Shown here one piece after another: positions 53,895 to 63,022 of a DNA stretch of 64,000 nucleotides. Numbering within the stretch: the stretch's first letter is position 1; each line of letters starts with the position of its first letter. Under the pieces are notes generated by a model. The model saw only the letters and a list, made by a program, of their open reading frames with translations. It was not told where the DNA came from and did no database searches. Origin of the DNA: Acidobacteriota bacterium (GTDB lineage Bacteria; Acidobacteriota; Terriglobia; Bryobacterales; Bryobacteraceae); NCBI GenBank assembly GCA_026393985.1, contig JAPKZB010000080.1, positions 1 through 64,000 on the forward strand, written 5' to 3'. The translations under genes were made by a program, and so were the position numbers.

Positions 53895-55181
53895 TCAGCT
53901 TTCCGGGTTCCCGGCGGGCTGCACACGGAGCGTCCGCGTGCTATCGACGGCGAGGGAGCAGAGGGCGAGCATGACGAAAGCGCCGGCGCAGAGCCAGAAG
54001 ATCTCGCTCCAGTCGGCCCGATGCCAAGTGGTGGCGATGATCATGGGAATGAGCTTGGCGACCATCGAGGCGCCAAAGTTGCCCCACATGTTGGACCAAG
54101 CGATAGTGGAGGCGACGTTCGACCCGCCGATGTCCTGACCGATGGCCCAGACGGCGGGCATGACGCTATCGGCCGAGAAGGCGACCAGGGCGCAGGCGAC
54201 GGTGACGGCGAGCGGCCCGGGCAGCAGCGGGCAGGCGATGTAGGCGGCGGCGGCAAGGCTGCAGCCGGTGAGGAACGGCAGGCGACGGCCCCAGGTCTGG
54301 CCGAAGCGCTGGGTGAGTTGGTCACACCACCAGCCGCCGAACAACATGCCGGCCATCCCGGCGGTTAAGGCGATCGAGACGTTGCGGCTGGCGCTGACCT
54401 GATCGAGACCACGGACTTCGATCAGATAGGCCGGCAGCCAGGTGATCAGAAAGGCCCAACCGAAGTTGAGGCCGAGCATGCCGCAGTTGAGCAGCCAGAG
54501 GCCGGGGTGGAGGCACAACTCCCGGATCGGAAAGCCAGGCGGGGGCGAGGGCGGGGGCGGGCCGATGAGAGCCCGTTCGGCGTCGTTGACCCAGGGGTGG
54601 TGCGCCGGGCGGTCGCGGAAGACCAAGTGGGTGAGGGCGGCGAGAGCGAGACCGCCCACTCCGTAGACGACCAGGACCAGGCGCCAGGAGCCGAAGTTGG
54701 CAATCGCCAGGGCTGTGAGCCAGAGGGCGATGGCATTACCCACGCGGCCGCCGAAGGAGACGACGGCGTTGGCGCGGGCGCGATGCGTGAGCGGGAACCA
54801 GCGGGAGATGACGAGAGCGCTGGCCGGGTAGGCGCCGGCTTCGGCCAGGCCGCATGCGGCGCGAACGGCGAGCATGGCAAACAGCGTCGAGGTCAGGCCC
54901 GTGAAGGCGGTGGCCATGCTCCAGAGCACGATGTAGGCCACTAGCATTTTGCGCGGGCCGAAACGATCGGCGAGGTAGCCGGCCGGCAGCTGTCCGAGGG
55001 CGTAGGCGAAGAAAAAGGTGGCGAGGATGTCGCCGGTAGACCCGCGCGAGAGGTTGAGTTCCGACTGAAAGGCCGGCGACTGCACGACGGCGCTCATGCA
55101 GATGCGGTCGAGGTAGAGCAGGAAGGCGTTGGCCGTGGCAACGGCGAGCAGGGCGTAGCGGATGCGGGTGGGATTGCTCAC
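53895..55181 (-). CDS. MFS transporter, ACS type
   Basis: A 428-residue permease: 'ATANAFLLYLDRICMSAVVQSPAFQSELNLSRGSTGDILATFFFAYALGQLPAGYLADRFGPRKMLVAYI', with the loop motif G-x-x-x-D-R-F-G-x-R-K. About 12 membrane segments. The ATG overlaps the stop of the dipeptidase gene (ATGA, 55178-55181), so peptidase and permease are co-translated. The context suggests a peptide-linked or amino-sugar substrate instead of a simple sugar acid. Confidence 0.85.
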   Translation of the reverse strand: MSNPTRIRYALLAVATANAFLLYLDRICMSAVVQSPAFQSELNLSRGSTGDILATFFFAYALGQLPAGYLADRFGPRKMLVAYIVLWSMATAFTGLTSTLFAMLAVRAACGLAEAGAYPASALVISRWFPLTHRARANAVVSFGGRVGNAIALWLTALAIANFGSWRLVLVVYGVGGLALAALTHLVFRDRPAHHPWVNDAERALIGPPPPSPPPGFPIRELCLHPGLWLLNCGMLGLNFGWAFLITWLPAYLIEVRGLDQVSASRNVSIALTAGMAGMLFGGWWCDQLTQRFGQTWGRRLPFLTGCSLAAAAYIACPLLPGPLAVTVACALVAFSADSVMPAVWAIGQDIGGSNVASTIAWSNMWGNFGASMVAKLIPMIIATTWHRADWSEIFWLCAGAFVMLALCSLAVDSTRTLRVQPAGNPES

Positions 55182-56284
55182 TGGAGGTGCTCTGCAAGGA
55201 AGCGCAGGAAGTTACCGGCGAAGATGTTGTCGATGTCGGCGGGTTGATAGCCCCGGGCGGTGAGCGGGGCGACCAGCGAGCGGAGGTCGGCGATGGAGTT
55301 CAGGTCCATGGGCACCTGTTCGGTGCCGTAGCCGCCGTCAAGGTCGGTCCCGATGCCGACGTGGCGGGCGTTGCCGGCGATTTGGCAGATGTGGTCGATG
55401 TGTTCGCAGATCTTCTCCATTTTGAGTTGGAAGTCGGCGGGTTTGGACTTGTGGTGAGTCCAGTTGTGCACCATCATGATGGCGTCGAAGGCCATGCCGA
55501 TGACGGCGCCGCGTTCGATGAGGGCGCGGATCTGGTCATCGGCGAGTTGGCGGTTCCAGTCGGCGAGGGCGCGGCAGTTGTGATGGGAGGCCCAGAGGGG
55601 GCCGCGGTAGCGGGCGAGGGCGTCCCAGAAGGATTCGTCGCACAGATGGGTCACATCGAGAATGATGCCGAGCTCTTCCATCTGCTGGAGGAGTTCGTGG
55701 CCGCGGGGCGTGAGCGGGCCGGCGTCGTCGGTGCCGTGGCCGTAGATGCCGGGGCCGTAGTGCACCGGGCCGAGGGCGATGAGGCCCTGTACGCGGGCCT
55801 TTTCAAGGTGCTTGGGCGAAAGAATGGAGTCGGCGCCTTCGAGGCTGAGCAGGTAGCCGATGGGGAGTTTGGCCGTGTCGGGGGAGCTGCGCCAGAGCTC
55901 GGCGTGGGCGTTGACTTGCGGCCAGGAGCGGAGTTGGACGAGTTCGCCGGCCTCCTCCATGGTGCGGTACCAGGCGAGTTGGCCCTGGGTCTGCGCCCAG
56001 GCTTGTTCGGGGCTTTGCCAGCCGGGGAGTTTGCTGAAGCGGCCGGAGAAGCGGGCGATCTGGGTGGCGACACACAGGCCGATGCGGCCGCGGCGCATTT
56101 CGGGCAGGCAGACGGTGTTGTTGCCACGGTCGGGCAGATCCTTCAAGCCGATCTCGCGGCGGCGAATTTCAATGAGAGGCTGGCGGATATCGCGGTTCCA
56201 CTCCATGGCATTCATGGAGAGATCGAGGTGGGCGTCAAAGATTAGCGATGGGATTAGCGATGGGATCGGCGAGGGCAGAGACAT
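55178..56284 (-). CDS. Membrane dipeptidase family M19 metallopeptidase
   Basis: A 368-residue protein, start chosen at ATG 56284 (MSLPSPIPSLIPSLIFDAH); TTG 56296 is an alternative. M19 motifs: 'FDAHLDL' (first metal ligands), 'LLSLEGAD' (bridging Glu), 'ILDVTHLCDESF', 'ASHHNCRAL' and 'HVGIGTDLDGGYG'. These enzymes cleave dipeptides, including those with a D-residue at the C-terminus, using two zinc ions. The N-terminus contains a 15-base tandem repeat (encoding SLIP). It is paired with the MFS gene and divergent from NagA. Confidence 0.9.
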   Translation of the reverse strand: MSLPSPIPSLIPSLIFDAHLDLSMNAMEWNRDIRQPLIEIRRREIGLKDLPDRGNNTVCLPEMRRGRIGLCVATQIARFSGRFSKLPGWQSPEQAWAQTQGQLAWYRTMEEAGELVQLRSWPQVNAHAELWRSSPDTAKLPIGYLLSLEGADSILSPKHLEKARVQGLIALGPVHYGPGIYGHGTDDAGPLTPRGHELLQQMEELGIILDVTHLCDESFWDALARYRGPLWASHHNCRALADWNRQLADDQIRALIERGAVIGMAFDAIMMVHNWTHHKSKPADFQLKMEKICEHIDHICQIAGNARHVGIGTDLDGGYGTEQVPMDLNSIADLRSLVAPLTARGYQPADIDNIFAGNFLRFLAEHLQ

Positions 56285-56366
56285 AAGGAATACCAAAGCA
56301 TACCTGATTCCGCCAGTAGGCGAGAACGGGCCTGGGTAGTATCCTGTTAGTTGGAGTTCGGCAAAT

Positions 56367-57395
56367 TTGAGTGAGATTCTCTACCCCCTTTCGCTGCAGG
56401 CGAACGGAGGCCCGCGGTTTACGGATGGGGCTTGGAGCGGCTATGTTTCGTTCGATCAGCCAGGGTTGACACTGAGCGAGTTGGAGGGCGTAGCGCGTTA
56501 CTATTACGCACTTGGCTATGGGTATTTTTGCCCGACCATGGTCACCTCGAGCCCTGAGGCATACCGGTCGAACCTGCCCGTCTTCCGGGCGGCGCGGGAG
56601 TTTGACTGGGGGCAAGGCATTCTGCCGCCGCACCTGGAAGGCCCGTTCTTCTCGCCCGACTGCATGGGCGCCCACGACCCGCGCCTGCGGCAGGAGCCGT
56701 CGGTGGCGTTTGCCGAGCAGTTACTCGCGTGGTCCGATGGCTTCCTGGGCTTCCTGACCATGGCGCCGGAGCGCCCGGGCGCGATCGAAACCATCCGGTG
56801 TCTGACCGCGCAGGGCGTGGGCGTCAGCCTGGGCCATATGAACCCGGTGGTCGAGGAGATTCAGGCCGCGCTTGAGGCCGGGGCCACGGGCTTTACGCAC
56901 GTTTTGAACGCGGCCACGCGGGATCCGCTTTCGGCCAAGGACCTCCGCATGGTGGCGCAGTTCACCGACCGCCGGGCTTGGTCGATGATCATCCCGGACG
57001 CCGTGCACGTGCCGTCCTATGCGGTGCAGCTGATGGCCCAGAGCAAGGGTCCGGATAAGGTGGTGTTTGTCGCCGACGAGAGTCCGCTGATTGGCGCCCC
57101 GGCCGGCACCGAGGCCGCCTTGTGGGGCCGGCGGTTTGTGATCCGCCACAATGAGGCGGGCCGGCTGCGCTCTTACGATTTGAGCGGATCGTGCACAACG
57201 CTCATTGAGTGCATGAACATCGCCCTCGAATGGGGTGTGGCGCGGGCGGTGGTGGAAGCGGCGGTAACGGCGAACGCCGCCGCCTTTCTGGCCCCCGCCC
57301 TCCGCCGCTGCCAAGTCTCGCTTACCCAGCCGCCAACGCACTCCCCGGGCGTCGTCTTCAACGGAAGCGCCTACGTCCCGGCCAACCATAACTAA
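56367..57395 (+). CDS. nagA: N-acetylglucosamine-6-phosphate deacetylase-like protein (NagA-like, short N-terminus)
   Basis: A 342-residue protein with TTG start (56367), no signal peptide. NagA motifs: 'HLEGPFFSPDCMGAHDP' (metal Glu), 'GVSLGHMNP', 'GATGFTHVLNA' (metal His), 'IIPDAVHVP', 'VFVADESPL' (catalytic Asp) and 'DLSGSCTTLIECMN'. The protein begins almost at the 'LQANGG' strand, so it lacks most of the N-terminal half of the beta-sandwich of standard NagA (about 380 residues). It removes acetate from GlcNAc-6-P or a related sugar. A kinase gene follows after three bases. Confidence 0.8.
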   Translation: MSEILYPLSLQANGGPRFTDGAWSGYVSFDQPGLTLSELEGVARYYYALGYGYFCPTMVTSSPEAYRSNLPVFRAAREFDWGQGILPPHLEGPFFSPDCMGAHDPRLRQEPSVAFAEQLLAWSDGFLGFLTMAPERPGAIETIRCLTAQGVGVSLGHMNPVVEEIQAALEAGATGFTHVLNAATRDPLSAKDLRMVAQFTDRRAWSMIIPDAVHVPSYAVQLMAQSKGPDKVVFVADESPLIGAPAGTEAALWGRRFVIRHNEAGRLRSYDLSGSCTTLIECMNIALEWGVARAVVEAAVTANAAAFLAPALRRCQVSLTQPPTHSPGVVFNGSAYVPANHN

Positions 57396-57398
57396 TAA

Positions 57399-58769
57399 AT
57401 GGAACTGCCTGTCCCTTCTATCGCACCCCGTCTCGACGGAGACTTCCGCCCCGCGGCGCTCGCTTGGCGGGCCTTCGCGCAATCGATTGCCGGCCGCCCG
57501 CAGCCCATCCGCATCGCCATGGAACAGGGCGATGGTTCGACCTATGTCTTCTCGCGGGCCATCTCGCGCGACGACGTAGCCGCCAATCTGCGCTTCCTCG
57601 AACGGGAGGTCCGGTTTCTGCTGTGGGCCGTGGGCGGGTTCCGCATTCACCTCGACGCGCCGGAGTTATTGGTGCTGCTGCTGCGCGACTATCTTTACCG
57701 CTACGACGCCAACCGCCTGTTCGACCAGGAGGTGATGGGGCCGACCATCTACGGACGGCCGTGCGAGATCGTCCACGCCCCCGGCGGCGCCTTCCCTGCC
57801 CCGCGCCACGTCACGGTGCCGTTGGGACGCAATAGCGGTGGCTGTCGCGTGGCGATTGACAAGGGCGCTTCCGACATCAAAGCCTATGCCGAGCAGGACG
57901 GCGTGACGACCTTTGCCGGCGAGTTCAAATGGGATCCCAATCCGCAGACCGATCCGGCTTATCACAACGAGCATATCCGCCGGGCAATTGCGGCGGCGGC
58001 GGCGAGCTTGCCGCGCGTCGACGCCATCGGCGTTAGTTCGGCCGGGGTGTATATTGCCAACGAACCGCGCATTGCGTCGTTGTTCCGCGGACTCTCCCGG
58101 GAGGCGTTTGCGCGCGAGATTGTCCCGCTGTATCACCGAATCCGGGAGGAGTACGGGGGCATACCGGTCGTGGTGGCCAACGACGGTGCGGTCTCGGCGC
58201 TGGCGGGTTCGATGTCGCTCAACCGCAAACGGGTGCTGGGCTTGGCGTTTGGCAGCAGTCTGGCCGCCGGCTACGTGGATAGCGCGGGGAACATCACCAC
58301 GTGGCTTGACGAGTTAGCCTTTGCGCCAATTGATATGAACCCCCGCGCCCCGGCCGATGAGTGGTCGCTCGACCGCGGCTGCGGCGTACAGTATCTGTCG
58401 CAGCAGGCGGTGAACCGGCTGCTAGGTCCGGCGGGGCTCTCGTTTCCGGCGGGGATGGGGGTTCCGGAACGGCTGGAGCAGGTGCAGGCGCTCCACCGGC
58501 AGGGCGACCCGCGCACGGCAAAGATCTACCAGACGATCGGGGTTTACTTTGGCTACGCGCTGGCCCATTACGCTAATTACTACGACATCGGCACCGTGCT
58601 GGTGATGGGACGGGTCACCACCGGGCAGGGGGGTGAGATCCTCCTGCAGGCGGCCAACGAGGTTCTGGCCCGGGACTTTCCACAACTGAGCATCGATATC
58701 CGGCTGCCGGACGAAGCCAGCCGGCGCGTGGGGCAGGCGGCGGCGGCGGCCTCGCTGCCGATGCTCTGA
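57399..58769 (+). CDS. ROK/BadF-like sugar kinase (ASKHA fold)
   Basis: A 456-residue cytosolic protein. ASKHA signatures: 'GCRVAIDKGASDIKAYAEQDG' (phosphate-1), 'RVDAIGVSSAGVYIANEPRI', 'GIPVVVANDGAVSALAGSMSLN' (catalytic N-D pair), 'RVLGLAFGSSLAAGYVDSAG' and 'GTVLVMGRVTTGQGG'. An N-terminal extension of about 140 residues precedes the fold. Located three bases after NagA, it probably phosphorylates an amino sugar to feed NagA. The classical C-x-C-G-x-x-G-C-x-E zinc motif of ROK proteins is not present, so it is a divergent member. Confidence 0.75.
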   Translation: MELPVPSIAPRLDGDFRPAALAWRAFAQSIAGRPQPIRIAMEQGDGSTYVFSRAISRDDVAANLRFLEREVRFLLWAVGGFRIHLDAPELLVLLLRDYLYRYDANRLFDQEVMGPTIYGRPCEIVHAPGGAFPAPRHVTVPLGRNSGGCRVAIDKGASDIKAYAEQDGVTTFAGEFKWDPNPQTDPAYHNEHIRRAIAAAAASLPRVDAIGVSSAGVYIANEPRIASLFRGLSREAFAREIVPLYHRIREEYGGIPVVVANDGAVSALAGSMSLNRKRVLGLAFGSSLAAGYVDSAGNITTWLDELAFAPIDMNPRAPADEWSLDRGCGVQYLSQQAVNRLLGPAGLSFPAGMGVPERLEQVQALHRQGDPRTAKIYQTIGVYFGYALAHYANYYDIGTVLVMGRVTTGQGGEILLQAANEVLARDFPQLSIDIRLPDEASRRVGQAAAAASLPML

Positions 58770-58789
58770 AGCGCTGAGCCGGGACCGGT

Positions 58790-59848
58790 CTACTGCTGTC
58801 CGGTCACCTCGCTTAGCATGCGGAAGAACGCTCGCTTCCGATCGGTATTCAGGCCCCAGTTGACGGGCGGGCTCTGGTAACCTTCGGGGTCGAAGTAGCC
58901 CCAGCCGGCGTAGTCGGTGAGGGCGGCGGCGAAATTGTTCTCGTCTTTGTCGAAGTCGAAGTGGTCGTCTTCATTGAACAGAATCGGCTTGGGGCGGTAG
59001 CCGGGCTGCTGGCGGACGCGCTGGACCATCTGCCGGATAACGGCCGGTTCCTTGACGCCGTTGCCGTGGAGGATGACAAAGTCCGAAGCGGCGACGACGG
59101 CCTCCGAGGGGATTCGGCCGCCGTTGAAGCTGGTGCCCACCAGGAGGCGCCGGCCGCGTTTGGTGGTCTTCTGTACTTCGCGGATGAGGAGGGGAATCAA
59201 CTCCGGCTTAAGCGAAGGCTGCTGATAGGCCCGGTTGTCGCACTCGTTGGCTACTTCAAGCAGAACATGGCGGTAGTCGCGCGCGAGGAGGAAATCGACG
59301 GTTTCGGCCAGGGCGCGGCGGACGGCTTTTTCTGATTCGAGACGTTCGTCCTGGCCGAAGTAGAAGACGCTGACGATGGGCGACATGCCGAGTTCGTCGG
59401 CGCGGTCGAGGATCAGTTCGAGGCGTTTGCGGTAGTCCGGCAGCAGCGCTCCTTCCGGGCGGAAGGCGCCAGTCTCCCAGGGCTGCTCTTTCGAGTAGCC
59501 TTCCGGGCTGCCGCCCTGCATGCCGATGGTGAAGCTCAACAGCCCGTGGCGGCGCCATTCGGGCATGGCGGCGAGGAACTCGCGGGTGTTGCGGGCGGGG
59601 TCCCAGCGTCCGGTGTCGGGGTACTTCCAGCGGTCGACGGTGAGCGAGTTGCGGTCGTCGAAGATGCCCTGGATCATGCGGGAGTTCAGGAGGAGGCCTT
59701 CGATTTTCCTGCCCTTCCAGGCGCGTCCGGGGTAGGTGGGTTTGCCGTTCAGCAGAAAGCGGTCGCCGGCGATGGCAACTTCCGTGCGGGAGGCGGCGCG
59801 GGCAACCGAGGTGGACAGCGTGGAGAGCAGCAGAGACCGACGGTGCAT
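58790..59848 (-). CDS. Secreted GH-A clan glycoside hydrolase-like (cellulase/GH5-like) protein
   Basis: A 352-residue protein; start at 59848 (MHRRSLLLSTLSTSVARAAS, RR-type signal). TIM-barrel features: 'RKIEGLLLNSRMIQGIFDD', 'MPEWRRHGLLSFTIGMQGGSPEGY', 'ADELGMSPIVSVFYFGQDERL', 'HVLLEVANECDNRAYQQ' with the N-E acid/base pair, and 'ILFNEDDHFD' as the likely nucleophile strand. The fold is clear, but the substrate is not. It converges on the kinase gene. Confidence 0.7.
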   Translation of the reverse strand: MHRRSLLLSTLSTSVARAASRTEVAIAGDRFLLNGKPTYPGRAWKGRKIEGLLLNSRMIQGIFDDRNSLTVDRWKYPDTGRWDPARNTREFLAAMPEWRRHGLLSFTIGMQGGSPEGYSKEQPWETGAFRPEGALLPDYRKRLELILDRADELGMSPIVSVFYFGQDERLESEKAVRRALAETVDFLLARDYRHVLLEVANECDNRAYQQPSLKPELIPLLIREVQKTTKRGRRLLVGTSFNGGRIPSEAVVAASDFVILHGNGVKEPAVIRQMVQRVRQQPGYRPKPILFNEDDHFDFDKDENNFAAALTDYAGWGYFDPEGYQSPPVNWGLNTDRKRAFFRMLSEVTGQQ

Positions 59849-59925
59849 GATCCTGATGCTATCGCACCGGGCACGGCGGCGGACGCTCACTGTCATCCGA
59901 TCCATAGAAGCGGCATACTCTTACC

Positions 59926-61848
59926 ATGAGAGTCTGGTTCGTACTGGCCTTGGCCGCTCCGGCGGCCTTTGGCGAGATCGTGGTCACGGCCCAACAAGGC
60001 GCCGCTGGAATTGAACAGGCGCGGGATGCGCTCCGCGCGACGGGGCGAGGGGCAACGGTTCGCCTCGGAGCGGGCGACTATCTGCTCGACCACTCGCTCG
60101 AATTCGGTTCGCGCGACCCGGAAGGCTCGGTTTACCTGGCCGAACCGGGGGCTCGTCTGGTGGGCGGGGTACGCGTGCGCGCCTGGCGCGGGGTGCGGGA
60201 CAAAACGATGCTCGCGCGCCTGCCGGCCGCGGCCCGGCCGCACGTCCGAGTGGCCGAGGTCGCCGGCCTCGGCGCCCTGCGCGCCCGCGGCTTCGGGCGC
60301 GAGAGTATGCCGGCCCACTCCGAACTGTTCTTCAACGGCCAGCGCATGACCGTGGCGCGCTGGCCGAACGACGGTTTTGCGCGGATCGCCGAGCACTCCG
60401 ACAACGACCCGCAGGACGATGGTCACGGTCGAAAGATCGGTCGCCTGCCGCTCGGATTCCGCTATGCCGAAGACCGTCCTTCCCAATGGAAGAAAGATCC
60501 CCACATCTGGGTGCACGGCTACTGGGCCTGGGACTGGGCCGACACGTATGAACGAGTCACGGCGATTGAAGCGGCCAGCAGGTCGATCCTCACAGCCGAG
60601 CCGCACGGCCTCTATGGCTTTCGCAAGGACCAACGCTACTACTTTCTGAACGTCCTCGAAGAGCTCGACCAACCGGGAGAGTATTGGCTCGACTTCGCCG
60701 CCAACCGGATCTACTTCTGGCCGCCGGCGGACCTGCGGAAGGCCGAGGTGTTCGTCTCCACGCTAGACCGGCCGCTGCTGCGGATCGACAACGCGCGCGG
60801 TCTGCGTTTTGAAGGCCTGGCGCTCGAAGCGGGCCGCGGCCACGGGGTGACCGTCGAAGGTGGCCAGGGTGTCACGCTGCGCGCCCTCCGGGTGGGCAAC
60901 ATGGGTAACGGCGGGGTGACTGTGCAGGGCGGCCGGGGTCACGCCATCGAGCGCTGCGAGATCGCCCATACCGGCGACAGCGCCGTCGAGATCACGGGCG
61001 GCGACCGCGCCACCCTGACCGCCGGGGGCCATCGCGTCGAAGATTGCGATATCCACCACATGGGCCAATGGGTGCGGACCTACAACCCGGCGGTGAAGGT
61101 GAACGGGGTGGGCCATCGCGTCGCGCACAACTCAATCCACGACGCCCCGCACGCGGGCATTCTAATAACCGGCAATGACCATACCATCGAGTACAACGAC
61201 ATCCACCATTTAGCGCTCGAAACCGGCGATGTGGGCGCGATCTACATTGGCCGCGATTATACGGAACGCGGTACGGTGATCCGCTACAACTACATCCATG
61301 AACTGGGCGGCGTGGGCTTCGGATCGATGGCGGTTTACCTGGACGACTGCGCTTCCGGCATCACGATTTACGGCAATATTTTCTACAAATTAAAGTTCGG
61401 GGCCTTCGTGGGCGGGGGACGCGAGAATCGCGTGGAGAACAACGTGTTTGTGGCTTGCGACCCGGCCATTCACGTCGACGCCCGCGGCACGGACCCGCGC
61501 CAGGTTTGGCAGGACATGGTTTACGTGCAAATGAAGCCGAAGGTGGAAGCGATGAAAGTCATGGAGGCGCCCTATGCGACGAAGTACCCGGCCATCGGCG
61601 GCGTGCTGCCTTACCTGGCGCGGCCGGGCGGGGTGCCGCCGGAGGGCAACGTGATTCGCCGGAACCTGATTCAGGGCCCTGGCCTGACCGTCCGCGAACC
61701 GGCCAGGCCATGGGTAACGGACGTGGGAGAAAACGTCACCGTCGATGATCCCCAATTCTTCAACCCGGCGACCGGGACGTACCGGGCGCCTACCGGGGTG
61801 AATTTCGCCCCTATTCCTGTCGAACGGATCGGACCGCGGAAGCCATAA
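59926..61848 (+). CDS. Secreted right-handed parallel beta-helix protein (GH141/pectate lyase-like)
   Basis: A 640-residue protein with signal peptide (MRVWFVLALAAPAAFGE). The N-terminal part ('ATVRLGAGDYLLDHSLEFGSRDPEGSVYLAEPGARLVGGVRVRAW') and an inserted beta region precede coils of a parallel beta-helix from about residue 270: 'GLRFEGLALEAGRGHGVTVEGGQGVTLRALRVGNMGNGGVTV', 'ITGNDHTIEYNDIHHLALETGDVGAIYIGRDYT'. This layout is shared with GH141-like and polysaccharide lyase-like proteins. It acts on an extracellular glycan, unidentified here. Confidence 0.8.
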   Translation: MRVWFVLALAAPAAFGEIVVTAQQGAAGIEQARDALRATGRGATVRLGAGDYLLDHSLEFGSRDPEGSVYLAEPGARLVGGVRVRAWRGVRDKTMLARLPAAARPHVRVAEVAGLGALRARGFGRESMPAHSELFFNGQRMTVARWPNDGFARIAEHSDNDPQDDGHGRKIGRLPLGFRYAEDRPSQWKKDPHIWVHGYWAWDWADTYERVTAIEAASRSILTAEPHGLYGFRKDQRYYFLNVLEELDQPGEYWLDFAANRIYFWPPADLRKAEVFVSTLDRPLLRIDNARGLRFEGLALEAGRGHGVTVEGGQGVTLRALRVGNMGNGGVTVQGGRGHAIERCEIAHTGDSAVEITGGDRATLTAGGHRVEDCDIHHMGQWVRTYNPAVKVNGVGHRVAHNSIHDAPHAGILITGNDHTIEYNDIHHLALETGDVGAIYIGRDYTERGTVIRYNYIHELGGVGFGSMAVYLDDCASGITIYGNIFYKLKFGAFVGGGRENRVENNVFVACDPAIHVDARGTDPRQVWQDMVYVQMKPKVEAMKVMEAPYATKYPAIGGVLPYLARPGGVPPEGNVIRRNLIQGPGLTVREPARPWVTDVGENVTVDDPQFFNPATGTYRAPTGVNFAPIPVERIGPRKP

Positions 61849-61872
61849 GAACAGTTGCGACTGAGGAAGAAA

Positions 61873-61949
61873 TGGTGGGCCTGTGCAGACTCGAACTGCA
61901 GACCTCTACCGTGTCAAGGTAGCGCTCTAACCAACTGAGCTACAGGCCC
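61873..61949 (-). tRNA. tRNA-Val (GAC anticodon), CCA encoded
   Basis: The minus strand folds as a full cloverleaf: acceptor GGGCCTG/CAGGCCC, D-arm GCTCAGTTGGTTAGAGC, anticodon stem CTACC/GGTAG with loop TTGACAC (anticodon GAC), T-arm ending GTTCGAGTC. Discriminator A (61876) is followed by CCA (61875-61873), so CCA is encoded. Confidence 0.97.
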
Positions 61950-62014
61950 ATCGCCGCGTAAAACTGTAGGTTAGCACAGGATTCGGCTCCACGCTAGAAT
62001 GGGATCAGCTTTTT

Positions 62015-63010
62015 ATGCCGGCCCCGAACCTTTCTATCGTCATTCCCATCCACAACGAGGAGCCGGCGATCCTGCCTCTCTACGACCGCCTCACCCGCGT
62101 GCTCGAATCCATCGGCAAGACCTACGAGATCCTCTTCATCGACGACGCCTCCACCGACCGCTCCTTTGACCTGCTCGCCAACCTCGTCGAGACCGACGGC
62201 CGCCTGAAAGTCATCCGCCTCCGCCGCAACTTCGGCCAAACCGCCGCCCTCGCCGCCGGTTTCGACGAAGCGGTCGGATCCATCATCGTCTCCCTCGACG
62301 GCGACCTGCAACACGAACCGGAAGATATCCCGCTGCTGCTCGAAAAGATCGAACAGGGCTACGACATCGCCAGCGGCTGGCGCAAACACCGCATCGACAA
62401 CGCCGTCACGCGCAAAATTCCCTCCCGCATCGCCAACTGGCTCATGGCCAAGGCCAGCGGCATTGAACTCCACGACTTCGGCACCACGTTCAAGGCCTAC
62501 AGCGCGGAAGTCCGCAAAGACATTAATCTCTACGGCGAACTGCACCGGTTCATCCCCGCCCTCGCCAGTTTCTACGGCGCCCGGATAGCCGAAGTCCCGA
62601 TCAAGAACGTACCGCGCACCGCCGGCGCGAGCCACTATGGCCTCGGCCGGACGATGAAGGTCTTTTTCGACATCATCACCATCCGCTTCCTGCTCACCTA
62701 CTTCACGCGGCCCATGCACTTTTTCGGCAAATGGGGCCTGCTCAGCCTCGTCACCGGCAGCGGCGTCATGGGTTACCTGTTCCTCTACAAGCTCCTCGAC
62801 TTCAAACGGGACCTTGTCACCGATCACGGTCCGCTGATGGTGCTGGGCGCCATCCTCCTGCTAGCCGGCCTGATGCTGTTCTCCACCGGCCTGCTCGGCG
62901 AAGTCATGATCCGCACCTACTTTGAAAGCCAGGGCCGCCGTATCTACGCCGTCCGCGAGGTGTGCGCGAGAAAAGACGGCGTGCCCCACGATTCCAACCG
63001 CCGAGGCTAG
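62015..63010 (+). CDS. Glycosyltransferase family 2, polyprenyl-phosphate sugar transferase type
   Basis: A 331-residue protein. GT2 core: 'LSIVIPIHNEEPAILPLYDRL', 'EILFIDDASTDRSFDLL' , 'VIRLRRNFGQTAALAAGFDEAVG' and 'IVSLDGDLQHEPEDIPLLLEKI' (D-x-D-type metal site). The acceptor region is 'HDFGTTFKAYSAEV'. Two C-terminal membrane segments ('WGLLSLVTGSGVMGYLFLYKLL', 'GAILLLAGLMLFSTGLLGEVMIRTYFE') match DPM1/GtrB-like enzymes that load sugars on undecaprenyl phosphate for lipid or glycan modification. Stands alone upstream of an isomerase-like gene (12-base gap). Confidence 0.9.
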   Translation: MPAPNLSIVIPIHNEEPAILPLYDRLTRVLESIGKTYEILFIDDASTDRSFDLLANLVETDGRLKVIRLRRNFGQTAALAAGFDEAVGSIIVSLDGDLQHEPEDIPLLLEKIEQGYDIASGWRKHRIDNAVTRKIPSRIANWLMAKASGIELHDFGTTFKAYSAEVRKDINLYGELHRFIPALASFYGARIAEVPIKNVPRTAGASHYGLGRTMKVFFDIITIRFLLTYFTRPMHFFGKWGLLSLVTGSGVMGYLFLYKLLDFKRDLVTDHGPLMVLGAILLLAGLMLFSTGLLGEVMIRTYFESQGRRIYAVREVCARKDGVPHDSNRRG

Positions 63011-63022
63011 TAGAATAATCGC

